Assembly (NCBI GenBank): GCA_035578175.1
Contig: JAQMRL010000008.1
Coordinates: forward strand, 11,948,463 to 12,012,462
Direction: 5' to 3'
DNA from: Catonia carolina
Taxonomy: Eukaryota > Arthropoda > Insecta > Hemiptera > Achilidae
DNA length: 64,000 bases
The translations under genes were made by a program, and so were the position numbers. Each line of letters opens with the position of its first letter. Position 1 is the first letter of the stretch. The notes below the pieces were generated by a model. That model saw only the letters and a list, made by a program, of their open reading frames with translations, searched no databases and was not told where the DNA came from. Positions 1-9,280 of this stretch are shown piece by piece.

Positions 1-364
1 TCATGTTAATGGAATGTAAATGACAGTATGAATTTCTTAAAATATTACTTTTGTTTGAAAATATTCGTTGTACTTTTCTCTCACTGCTTCTGATGGTAAG
101 TTATATCAATGATAAACATCAAAAGCTAAAAAATGTAATTTATTCTTTATGTTTTTTTTCTCCATTTTACGTACCTATACAATACGCCTTTCCCACAGAC
201 ATGCTGTTATTGATATTTAGGAATCACACTAGACAAAAGACGTAGGCCTACTTGGAAACCTCACTTATCACTAACGACGAATAGTATCACACAGGACAAA
301 ATGCCTGTTACAGTTTAATAGGTGGACATTCCTCTCTCTCTCCCTTTGTCGGAGAAATTGAAGA
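1..364. other. AT-rich DNA, nothing recognised
   Basis: No gene, RNA or repeat was identified. The only open frame, 64 codons from position 51, has no recognisable domain and is the length expected by chance in AT-rich DNA. Confidence 0.5.
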
Positions 365-366
365 TA

Positions 367-457
367 CGAGGGATGGCTATTAAATAACGAGACTGACGTA
401 AAAAATTTAATTTTAATTTTATACATAATCACTTATTGTCACCTTCAATGTACACTC
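367..457 (+). mobile_element. mariner terminal fragment
   Basis: About 90 bp closely matching the left terminus of the mariner at 4246-5358, starting CGAGG after a TA dinucleotide. It stops where a family-H end begins at 461, so the element was truncated by, or recombined with, that repeat. No coding sequence is retained. Confidence 0.75.
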
Positions 458-460
458 CTC

Positions 461-558
461 GTGAAAACGTGTAGTTCCGGTGAAAACTCGATTTCGAAAA
501 ATCGACATGAAAACAATACTTTCCTTCCTATATATATTCATATAGGGAAGAGAAAGTA
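461..558 (-). mobile_element. family H (HINE-like) left-end fragment
   Basis: Contains only the left terminus of family H in reverse: the conserved GATTTCGAAAAATCGACATG segment, a degenerate end hairpin and AGAGAAAGTA. The GT tract and everything beyond it are missing. Confidence 0.8.
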
Positions 559-565
559 AAACAAT

Positions 566-792
566 TTACAACATTTAATGAGTGTATTTTATTTTGTACC
601 GAGTCTAGTTTAGGGTCAATTAGTATATTTTCATATTTTTAAGTCGAAGAAAGGTTGATTTTCATTTCACGTAATGCACTCATGATTAAAATTAGGTTAT
701 GTTTTCTATTTAATTTTGTACTTATAATTAAACATAGGTTGTATTGTTAATTATCTACATTGGCAAGTAAAGGTGTGAGTGTTTAACTCCAG
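566..792 (+). mobile_element. family H right-half fragment, diverged
   Basis: Matches the right part of family H, ending in a mutated subterminal repeat (GGCAAGTAAAGG) and terminal hairpin region (TGTGAGTGTTT). More diverged than most copies here, so probably an old insertion. Confidence 0.65.
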
Positions 793-1535
793 AATTTTTT
801 ATTTTCCTTGGATTTGAAGGATGCACGTTCATTGTCTTCCTTATTAATTTATATTTTGAGTATTGTCTCAAAGAAAGCTCATTATCGCAATTTTTATAAT
901 AATAAACTATCACTTTATATATTTGGTGAAAGTTAATTCTAAATTTCACATCCGTCTAAAAAAGAAACTAATTTTTAAAAAGCGTTTGAAGTTTGAATCA
1001 TTTTTCTTTATTCTCCCAACGTCTGTTCGATTATTTTTATCATCAATTTAAACTCGGATTTTTCTGTGAAATTTATGAAAGCTGGCTTTATTCGGGTTGG
1101 TTTGATGTAAGCACTCGTTTTTAATGGGTTTTTCAAAATGGCTTGTGTATTTGAAGGTTTAATGATTTTTCTTTATTTATTTGGAAATTTTATTCAAACA
1201 GACAGAAGTTTCTAAAAGTGAAAGCTAGGACTTATTTACAGCAGTTTTAGCTTAATTATTATTTTAGAATATCAGTCGGTTTTTTCTCATAGTTATGTTG
1301 GGTAGTAGAATTATCACCCTCGTTTATTACTGGCATCAGTTCAATTTCGATTGAGCGTTTATATGACATTCTTGGTTCCATTCCCTGATTTTGTAGTAGG
1401 ATTTTAACCTTCCGTTAATTAATTGCAATAAGTATTTTAAGAAAGATACTAGTTTCTCAGAAATTAATTCAATTGGACATGTGACTTCGTACATTTTAAT
1501 TTGTTAATGTGTTTAATGTGCTGTGTTGTTGCATT
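793..1535. other. AT-rich DNA, nothing recognised
   Basis: No gene or repeat relationship seen. Open frames on either strand are at most about 64 codons and low in complexity. Confidence 0.45.
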
Positions 1536-2339
1536 TGTACGATTTTTTTTTACAATCGCCTCATTTAATACACTCAGTGTGGTCTACATGATAGTGTAAG
1601 CGCCATGTCTGCTGAAATTCTTGGAAAGGCTGTGCCCTCGAAGAAAAAAATGTTTTTTTTCTTTTAAAAATGCGGCCTTATTAGCGTTCTAGGTTAAAAT
1701 TGTATGTAACCAAAGTTGTACAACATTTAAAAACTTACAACTTTTATTTCAAACATGTTTTTGTACAATGCTTAGTTTAGCGGTAATTAGTGATTTTCTG
1801 CTTTGTTCATGAAAATTTGTAATAAATCATGGGATTTTTTATGATTGCGGCCTTAGTATGCATTTTACGACAAAAATAATTTATGTAATTAAAGTTATAG
1901 CAATTAAAAAAAAATTACAACATTTAATGATGAGTGCATTTTGTTTTAAAGAGCTTAGTTTACCGTCAATTAGTGATGTTCTGTATTTTGAACAAAATCT
2001 ATTATTCACCAAAATCTGCAAAAATTGGATTTCGGCCTAGGTACGCATTTTCCGACAAAAGTGTAGCTATATAATCAAAGTTATAGGAAATTAAAACACC
2101 TATTAACTTACTTTGTTTCAGTTAAGAGACAAAATTACTGATTCGCGTATTTTTAAGTTCTGCAGAGGTTGATTTTCTTTTAGCGTCATTCACTCATGAT
2201 TAAACTTAGGTTATGTTTTTCATTTTACATTCGTTTACTCATGATAAAACATTATTCATTGTCATTATTCATTGACATTATTATTATTATTCATTGTCTA
2301 CGTTAGCAAGAGAGAGTCGTGTGAGTGTTTCGCACCAAA
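1536..2339 (+). mobile_element. family H, old diverged copy with three internal modules
   Basis: Begins inside family H, at the sequence resembling TACGATTTTT...AATCGCCTCA, and runs to a mutated right end (GCAAGAGAGAGT, then GTGTGAGTGTTTCGCACC). The internal module that starts at TGCGGCC/TTCGGCC is present three times, at about 1671, 1846 and 2031. Typical copies here have two. The left end and GT tract are absent. Confidence 0.65.
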
Positions 2340-2358
2340 TTTTTGAAGTATAGGCTAT

Positions 2359-2362
2359 ATAC

Positions 2363-2408
<46 letters not shown>

Positions 2409-2421
2409 TATATATATATAT
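2359..2421. repeat. (TA)n microsatellite
   Basis: Near-pure alternating TA followed by a T tract, lying directly against the left end of the family-H copy at 2428. Confidence 0.9.
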
Positions 2422-2427
2422 TTTTTT

Positions 2428-2560
2428 TACTTTCGCTTGCCTATATGAATATATAGGAAAGGGAAGTATTGTTTACATGTCGATTTTTCGAAATCGAGTT
2501 TTCACCGGATCTACACGTTTTCCGACCCCCTGAACCCAAAAAACATGCTCTTAGCGATTG

Positions 2561-2594
<34 letters not shown>

Positions 2595-3393
2595 TTGCTT
2601 GCTTGCTTGCTTGTGTATACAAAATATCTCAAGAACGGAACATCGTACGAACTTGGAACTTAATACCTAAGTTACATACCACTACCGGACCCGACACGAA
2701 CATTTTCATCAAAATCGGTCAACCGGAAGTAGTAGTTTATTCGTGGCATTTTTCACTTTTTTGCGATTTTCTCAAAAACTGATCCTACGATTTTTTTTAA
2801 AATCGCCTGGTTTACTAATTTTTTTATGTTCTACAAGATAGGGTAGGCGCCATGTTTGCTGAAATTCTTGCTGAGGCTGTTTTCACGTAAAAAAATTGTT
2901 TTTTTAAGATTGAGGTATTATTATGCATATTACCGCAAAAATGTATATAATTAAAGTTGCAGAGAATTTAAAATTCTACAACTTTTGTTTCAAACATTTT
3001 TTTGTATAACGCTTAGTTTAGCGGTAATTAGCAATTTTCTGTTTTTTCTCAAGAAAACGCGTGAAAAATTTTTCTTTTTAAATTTCGGCCGTAGTATGCA
3101 TTTTATGAAAAAAGTGTATACAATCAAATTTATAGAAAATTAAAAAAACCTACAACTTTTATTTAGAGCATTTTTTTCTACAGAGCCTAGTTTAGCGTGA
3201 AAGAGTGATTTTCCGTATTTTTAAGGCAAACTGAGATCGATTTTCAATTCGCGTCTTTCATATATGATTAAAATTAGGTTATGTTTATTGAGGTTAGTTT
3301 TTTGTTTATTTCTAATGTTTTATTACTAATGTTAGGTTTATTGTTAATTATTTGCATTGGCAAGAGAAAATTGTGTGAGTGTTTCACACCAGA
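2428..3393 (+). mobile_element. family H (HINE-like), near full length
   Basis: Left end TACTTTCGCTTGCC, end hairpin, GT/GCTT microsatellite around 2563-2615, two internal modules, right subterminal repeat GGCAAGAGAAAATT, and terminal hairpin GTGTGAGTGTTTCACAC followed by CAGA and a T tract. Family layout: 13-bp subterminal inverted repeats, an internal microsatellite, and a hairpin close to only one end. This is the known layout of Helentron-associated interspersed elements. No protein is encoded; apparent frames across the GT tract translate to Cys-Val repeats. Confidence 0.85.
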
Positions 3394-3530
3394 TTTTTTT
3401 TTTTGGTTTAACGTCTGACTGTTCTGCAATTACTGCTAATTCAGCCGATGAAGGATGAAATTATATTTTGTAACGTATGAAAATATGCCGTGCCTGAATG
3501 GGATTCGAACCTAAGACCGACTGCGCCAAT
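3394..3530 (-). mobile_element. SINE-B (tRNA-headed), reverse, internally deleted
   Basis: Reads in reverse as a truncated tRNA-like head (box A region TTGGCGCAGT, box B GGTTCGAATCC), the tail block with CATACGTTACAAAAT, then GACGTTAAAC and an A-rich 3' end. The centre of the tRNA-like head is deleted. It was inserted at the T tract of the adjoining family-H right end. Confidence 0.8.
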
Positions 3531-3876
3531 TTATATTTTGAAGTATAAAAAGATTCTAAGTAAACTACTGTTTTTGAATTTCACCGTTATGTTAAGCGTT
3601 GAAATAATATCGTTTGTATTTTAGGGTGACTTAAAAAATGTTAAGTGTTTAGTGAAACTGGGAAAATCTGACCGTAGGGGGGGATCTGTTTCTAGTAAAT
3701 TTATAGCTGTAACGTTATAATTTATGTTTTTGTATTAATTTCTGAAACGTTATTCTCTAACGAATGTTTGTATTGGATGACAGAATTATTATTTGTCATG
3801 TGACATATTAAATGAACTTCGCTGCATTTAATTAATCTGTGAAGTTCAAAATTGATGTTGGAGCGAACGAGATGTG

Positions 3877-3912
<36 letters not shown>

Positions 3913-4243
3913 CAACAGAATTTATGTAAATTAGGGCAAAGTTTTGACGGATTCATTTTAGAATTTACATATAGTTGTTATTCTTGTATCCGAATAGACT
4001 CTATTGCATTAAAATGATATGCATAATCAATCGTATACCGAAATACTAATTGTGCACCTCTAACCGCCGAGGTTTCAGGTTCATAACCTTTAAATTATTG
4101 TCTTTCGTACTCTTCAACAATATTACTGTAATAATAATTATAATTTCCCGAAATATTACATAGAATTTTTATTATGTAGCACATTATGCATTCGTACAGG
4201 TGTAGTAGAGAATATAGTTACAGGAATACCTAGATGCTCGTTT
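3531..4243. other. unannotated AT-rich DNA with a (GA)n tract
   Basis: No gene or dispersed repeat recognised. Contains a (GA)n microsatellite at about 3879-3910. Confidence 0.5.
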
Positions 4244-4430
4244 TACGAGGTGTGGCTATTAAAAAACGAGACTGACATAAAAATTTAATTTTAATTTTAT
4301 ACATAATCACTTATTGTCGCCTTCAATATACACTCCTTCTCTATCCCTACAACGCTCCATGCGAATTTTCCATTGTTGAAAGCAGTGCTGGAAGTCATCT
4401 TCTGTCAGCTCCTTCAGGACACGTGCCGCT

Positions 4431-5290
4431 CAAAAATGTTTGAAATGAAGCTCGCGAAAATGTTTGTACTGACACTTTGTACGCGATTGAAAATGAACCA
4501 GATTTTTCGGAAACGATAATAACATTTGATGAAACCTGGTTTTTTACTTATGATTCATGCATTGGAAGAGCCGAACTTCACTGAGAGCCAAAAAAGCTCG
4601 AATGAGAAAGTCAAAATTTAAAGCAATGATGATTGTTTTTTTTTTGGTATCCATGGGATTGTGTACCTTCACTAGGTTCCTGAGGGTCAAACAATGAATC
4701 AATATTACTACCTTGAGGTACTTTCTAAACTACGTCAAAGAGTAAGGAAAAACGCCCCGAAATGTGGAAGGACAAATCATGGGTTCTCCACCAAGACAAT
4801 GCGTCAGCTCATTCCGCGGTATCTGTTAAGAGGTTCCTAGCCAAGTGCAGCATCTCAGTGTTAGAACATCCACCTTATTCACCAGATCTTGCACCATGTG
4901 ACTTCTACCTGGCCGGCCGCATTGGCACAGTTGGTAACGTGCTCGCCTCTCATCATGCGGTCTTGGGTTCGAATCCCATTCAGGCACGGCATATTTTCAT
5001 ACGTTACAAAGAATCATTTCATTCTTCACCGTCTGCATTAGCAGTAATTGCAGAACAGTCGGACGTTAAACAAAAAAAAAAATAAAATAAAAAAATACCT
5101 GGTCCCTAAGGTGAAATCTGCGTTAAAAGGGACAAGATTTGATTCTGTGGAAGCTGTAAAAGAGAAAGCGGCACATGTCCTGAAGGGGATGACAGAAGAT
5201 AAATTCCAGCACTCTTTCCAACAATGGAAAACACGGAGCATGGGGCGTTGTAGGGATAGAGAAGGAGTGTATATTGAAGGTGACAAAAAG
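4431..5290 (+). pseudogene. mariner (DD34D) transposase remnant
   Basis: Mariner-family transposases cut and paste DNA between TIRs using a D,D34D catalytic triad. Visible here are the first-Asp block TFDETWFFTYD at about 4517-4550, the block VPEGQTMNQYYYLEVL at about 4675-4722, LHQDNASAHS with the second Asp near 4795, and SPDLAPCDFYL with the third Asp near 4900. There are 34 residues between the second and third Asp. The C-terminal part resumes after the SINE at about 5097 and ends near 5290. The N-terminal DNA-binding half is missing, several frameshifts and stops are present, and the SINE splits the frame after DFYL. Dead gene. Confidence 0.85.
4913..5095 (+). mobile_element. SINE-B, full length, with 7-bp target duplication
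   Basis: tRNA-like head with RNA polymerase III box A (TGGCACAGTTGG) and box B (GGTTCGAATCC), a tail block ending GACGTTAAAC, and an A-rich tract. Flanked by the direct repeat TACCTGG at 4906-4912 and 5096-5102, the hallmark of LINE-mediated retroposition. It sits inside the mariner transposase remnant and so is younger than the mariner. Confidence 0.92.
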
Positions 5291-5534
5291 TGATTATGTA
5301 TAAAATAAAATAAAATGTTTTACAATGTCATTCTCGTTATTAAATAACCACACATCGTTATAAACAATCCGTTCCCTCAACAGTAAGGTGATGAAATAAA
5401 TTAATTTTGGGTGTAAAACAATTTCTAAAATAAACAGTGACAATATCTGGTATTTATGATGACTAAACAACGTATTGCGACAGATCGAAGGAAAGATTTT
5501 TCTCGAAGGTTCCAGAAATCCATTCATGAAATAG

Positions 5535-5929
5535 TGTTGTTGTTTAGGTCAACAGCCGAAAGGCTGGTTTGAACCTCTAGAGGTTTTACTAAGTAAAACG
5601 AGGAATGAGGTGGTTTACCAGTGCCTTCCTCACTGAGTGGAAAAGTACGCTTATCAGCATGCCGGGCCCTCTGAAAAGCACATATTTTCCACTCTGTAAA
5701 TGACAACTTCACTTCATTTACCACAGGGTCTGGCTGTACAATGAAATTCATTACTTTCAGAGAAGATAACTCTGATTAGTGTCTTTTACACCTCTACCTC
5801 TTCTGTTCTTAAATGATTCAGTCATTTAATTGGCTGACCATGCGATAAGAAACAGAACTATTTATTTTAGCCCTGCAACGAACAGATTGAGTGTAAATAA
5901 TTTGACACTCCACCTGTCTGTTATGGGCA
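5535..5929 (-). mobile_element. repeat A (SINE-like, about 395 bp)
   Basis: Best-preserved copy type of an 8-copy dispersed family. Read in reverse it starts TGCCCATAACAGACAG and ends CGGCTGATGACCT followed by AAC repeats, so an (AAC)n tail marks the 3' end and sets the strand. Near that end are three adjacent palindromes: CAGCC/GGCTG, AACCTCTAGAGGTT and TTTTACTAAGTAAAA. No tRNA, 5S or 7SL head is evident. A frame of about 75 codons crosses it in reverse but shows no known domain. The class (SINE or LINE 3' end) is inferred from the tail. Confidence 0.8.
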
Positions 5930-6064
5930 AACATGAAATAGTATAGAGTGTGAAATAATAGTAACAACAAGAGAGAGTAATAAAGACAGAAATAACAACA
6001 CACAATAGCCATAAAAGTGTGTCTATTCATTCATAAGGGTTGTAATAACTATCATAAAGTTTAG

Positions 6065-6640
6065 GTATTGTGTACAGCTATTATGAGGGAGGCAGGTTGT
6101 TTACGTTTTCTATTTACAAAAGACTTTTTGTTGACCTATTAACAAGATTTTTCTAGCATTCATAAATAGAGTTATTTTTTGTACTTAATGATTTCTCTAC
6201 TTTGTTCTGGAATATCTTTTATAAACAGGTATAAAAGGAGACCCCCGAGCGCGGTCCAGTCAGTATTCGTGTGATCTTTGCCGTGCGATTATCGAGGTGC
6301 GTAAACAGATTACGTATCTCGAGTAAGATTGTTATACTGCCTTTGTTGTGTGCGTATTGTGTAAAGTCTTTTTGTGAGAGTATTGTAAAGTTAATGTGAA
6401 TTCAGTTTCTGTGTTTTGTTTGTTGTGTAATCTATAAAAGTGATTGTAAGTTATTTATTGTTAATTATCTATTTTAAGTGAATTATTAAATCATTTATTG
6501 TATTTCTTAGTTATAATTAGTTTAATTATTTATTTTGTAATCTTTTAGTGTAATAAATCTTTGTAATTGTAAACTTTAGTGTATTAATTATTTAATAACC
6601 TAGATCCCGAAACGGACCTTAGCAATAAGTGTCACAGTAT
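6065..6640 (+). mobile_element. solo LTR (LTR-B) with 4-bp target duplication
   Basis: LTR 6069-6636 begins TGTGTACAG and ends TGTCACA, flanked by GTAT at 6065-6068 and 6637-6640. It is homologous to the interrupted LTR at 38176-45095. Four-base duplications and TG...CA ends fit a Gypsy/Ty3-type element. With no internal region on either side, it looks like a product of LTR-LTR recombination. Confidence 0.8.
6230..6264 (+). promoter_or_regulatory. LTR-B core promoter (TATA + initiator)
   Basis: TATAAAAG at 6230-6237 precedes an arthropod-type initiator TCAGT at 6260-6264, with the initiator A 32 bp downstream of the TATA start. This gives the LTR transcription direction as plus. An AATAAA lies near 6552, consistent with an R-U5 region downstream. 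The other LTR-B copy keeps TATAAAAG near 43699. Confidence 0.65.
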
Positions 6641-6739
6641 ATTTTTATCGTAATTCTTTTTTAAGTTTTAGTTTTTACTTAAAGTCGCATCAACAGCTTG
6701 GTGGGTTACGGAACGTTGGGTTGTGACTTGTTATAATTT

Positions 6740-6796
6740 CCAGACCCTAGCCGGGAATCGAACCCGGGATCTCCGCGTTGTAGGCCAGCTATTGCA
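6740..6796 (-). mobile_element. tRNA-like fragment, probably SINE-C related
   Basis: In reverse it contains CCCGGGTTCGATTCCCGG, a T-arm with a perfect box B, and an upstream GGCCTACAACG segment resembling an anticodon-arm region. No complete acceptor stem can be formed, so it is called a SINE or tRNA-relic piece and not a tRNA gene. Confidence 0.5.
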
Positions 6797-6886
6797 ATTT
6801 TATAACAAAGTAATATTCAGGATTTATTAATAATGAAATAATGATGTTATACTGCTCTACGTGTACACACAGTTCCGCATAAAGTA

Positions 6887-8232
6887 CCGGGTGAGCATAA
6901 AGTCTTACCCTGATTATAAAATTTTATTACAGAATAATCGTTTGACGTAATAATTTAAATCTGGCGCTGTTACATAGGTTATTGTTAGTAGATTTTGTGA
7001 CCAATAGATGGCGCTAGTGCTCCTCAACAATGACATGGTCTGTTAGTTCACGTTAGTTGCTGGCGAAATGGCGTTGAAGCAGGAAAAAGCACAATGTGTG
7101 CTTTGGTTTCACGAAACGAAATCGCACATCAGTGTTCAGCGTAATTTTCGGGCTTTTTATGGACGCAGCCCTCCTGATGTTAAATCAATAAAGCGATGGT
7201 ATGAAAGGTTTAAAGAAACAGGCAGCGTTGAAGATCTTCCTAGAAGTGGCAGGCCTAGTGTGAGTGAAGCAACTGTTGATCTTGTTCGGGAATCGTTTCA
7301 ACGGAGTCCGTCTAAATCAACTCGTCAAGCATCACGTGAACTTCAAATACCGCAAGCAAGTGTGGTGAAAATTCTTCATAAAAGGCTTAGGTTGCATGCT
7401 TATAAAGTGCAAATCGTGCAGGCCTTGCAACCGAATGATTTGCTGAGACGTGCAGAATTCGCAACTGAGATTCTCAACAGGATTGACGGCGCTAACGATT
7501 ACTTAAATCGCATATGCTTTACCGATGAATCCACCTTTCATGTCAGTGGAATGGTAAATAGGCATAATGTCCGTATATGGGGATCAGAGAATCCACATGC
7601 TACTGTACAGTTACAGCGAGACAGCAAAAATGTGAATGTTTGGTGCGGCCTCGTGCATAATAAGGTTTTCGGGCCGTTTTTCTTCACGGAAAATACCATT
7701 AACGCTAACATTTACTTAGATGTTTTGCAACAGTTCATTGCACCATAGTTAGAAGAATATCAACCATGGATAATTTTCCAGCAAGATGGGGCACCGCCCC
7801 ACTGGGCTTTGATAGTGCGTAATTTCCTGGATGAAACATTTCCGGATCGGTGGATTGGAAGGGATGGTCCAACACCCTGGCCACCCCGCTCTCCAGACAT
7901 TACTCTCCTTGACTTTTTTCTTCTGGGGCTATATCAAGGATAGAGTCTTCGCCACACCAGTTGCTGACGTTGACGAACTGAAGGCTAGGATACAAGCTGC
8001 TGTGGGTACTGTGACAGAACACATGTTACAAAACACCTGGCGGGAACTGGAATACCGCTTCGACATTCTCCGAGCTACCAAGGGGGCACACGTTGAAGTT
8101 TACTAATGTAACTAATCTTAAAAAAAACTATAAACACTAACCTATGTAACAGCATCAAATTTAAATTATTATGTCAAACAGTTATTCTGCAATAAATTTT
8201 TATAATCAGGGCAAGACTTTATGCTCACCCGG
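6887..8232 (+). mobile_element. DD41D Tc1/mariner-group transposon, near complete
   Basis: Terminal inverted repeats of about 105 bp begin CCGGGTGAGCATAAAGTCTT. The element is flanked by TA at 6885-6886 and 8233-8234. Its size of 1,346 bp with one transposase gene is normal for the superfamily. The coding region carries a nonsense codon and a 1-bp insertion, so this copy is non-autonomous. Confidence 0.9.
7068..8106 (+). pseudogene. DD41D-type transposase, disrupted
   Basis: Cut-and-paste transposase. Start ATG at 7068. Residues 1-60 form an insect DUF4817-like helix-turn-helix region (KSIKRWYERFKETGSVED, then GRPSVSE, a basic-linker-like motif). A second HTH follows at about 85-110. The first catalytic Asp is D153 in FTDEST. 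Codon 227 is TAG at 7746-7748, where the related copy at 31228 has CAG. The second Asp lies in QQDGAPPHW near 7785 and the third in the LDFFFWG block near 7910, with 41 residues between them in the intact relative. One extra base in the T-rich stretch near 7918 shifts the frame just before FFWGYIKDRV. The rest of the frame is well kept, so inactivation looks fairly recent. Confidence 0.9.
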
Positions 8233-8234
8233 TA

Positions 8235-9280
8235 TATCCATCACTTATTCTTTCAACAAGGTCTATAAATTTTAATGTACTCATATGCCTACAACCTTAT
8301 TTCAATGTACAAACATACAAATAAATATTTCATTTTAAATATGTATTTGATTTGTTGCAGTAAAAATTTAAATTGTAAATTACAAGAACTAAACTTCAAA
8401 AACTCACTAAACTATATTTTACAGACGCACGCAACTAATTAAACAAATTGGTCTGAATGAAAAGAAAATCATATTATGTAAACAAATTAGTCACATCATT
8501 TTGTCGGACAGTGAATAGCTTACAGTGAAATAACAGAAATAACAGTGAAAACAAAGCGTAGTGACTGTACGTGAGTCGTACTGGTAACGCATTTTAAGTT
8601 GACGATCGACAGCGAGAGTAAGACTGGACTACGCGGGGGGCTGGAAGTGCTAATATAATGTGCTTTTCTAAATACATCATAGCAACAGCTCTAACCGTGA
8701 CATCATGTTGTAATTTTACTCTTACATTGATACATTATGTTTACAACTATGTCGTTTTATTTACATCCCATTGTATTATTTATTGATTCTTAATAATTAT
8801 CCTAAATAATAAACATTCATTCTAAATAAGCCATAATACTAGGCCTAAGCTATACTATTCAGTATATTTTTTGGTCATCAGCAGTAAACTGAATTACTGC
8901 ACTCTGACATTTGTAGTGATAGTTAACCCGTGAGTTCCGTCGATGTGAGCTTATTATCGTGAGTAATACTAGTTTTACGGTAATTTCAAAATGTTATTGT
9001 ATTTTTAGGGTTTTCATATTTCATTATTTTCAGTAGTTATGTTAAATTGCAATTGAATTTTCAACAATTTACTTTCTTTAAATAATTACAATACTCCTTA
9101 CTTATTTAGTGTGACGGGCTCATGAACTGAATTTTATTACTTAAGTGTTTGTGGTGGTTACATTTTGAGCTACACGCGTGATACATGTCGTATGCTTTCG
9201 GGTTGGCCGATGTAAGTAGGATAGATAGTATACTGTCCCCCGCATGATAGGCGCAATCGTTAACTTATAGCGCATTACCA
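8235..9280. other. unannotated AT-rich DNA
   Basis: No repeat of the families seen elsewhere and no open frame of note. Nothing supports a gene or RNA here. Confidence 0.45.

Larger units (their letters stand above)
4246..5358 (+). mobile_element. mariner element with inverted 3' end at the left, SINE inside
   Basis: Flanked by TA at 4244-4245 and 5359-5360, as expected for Tc1/mariner insertion. The left arm 4246-4430 is a near-exact reverse complement of the right arm 5167-5358, which includes the codons for the transposase C-terminus. The original 5' end and N-terminal coding region are therefore replaced by an inverted copy of the 3' end. A SINE-B interrupts the element at 4913-5095. Confidence 0.85.

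Noticed and set aside
2441..2663. Open frames rich in Cys-Val or Thr-His across GT/AC tracts, here and at 11881-12334, 16220, 20356, 24259, 35244, 36472-36858, 47222, 48105, 56119 and 61438
   Set aside because: They are translations of the microsatellite inside family H. The frames change with tract length and share no conserved start or protein outside the tract.
5524..5751. A 75-codon reverse frame in repeat A considered as a gene
   Set aside because: It lies wholly in a dispersed non-coding repeat and is broken in other copies.
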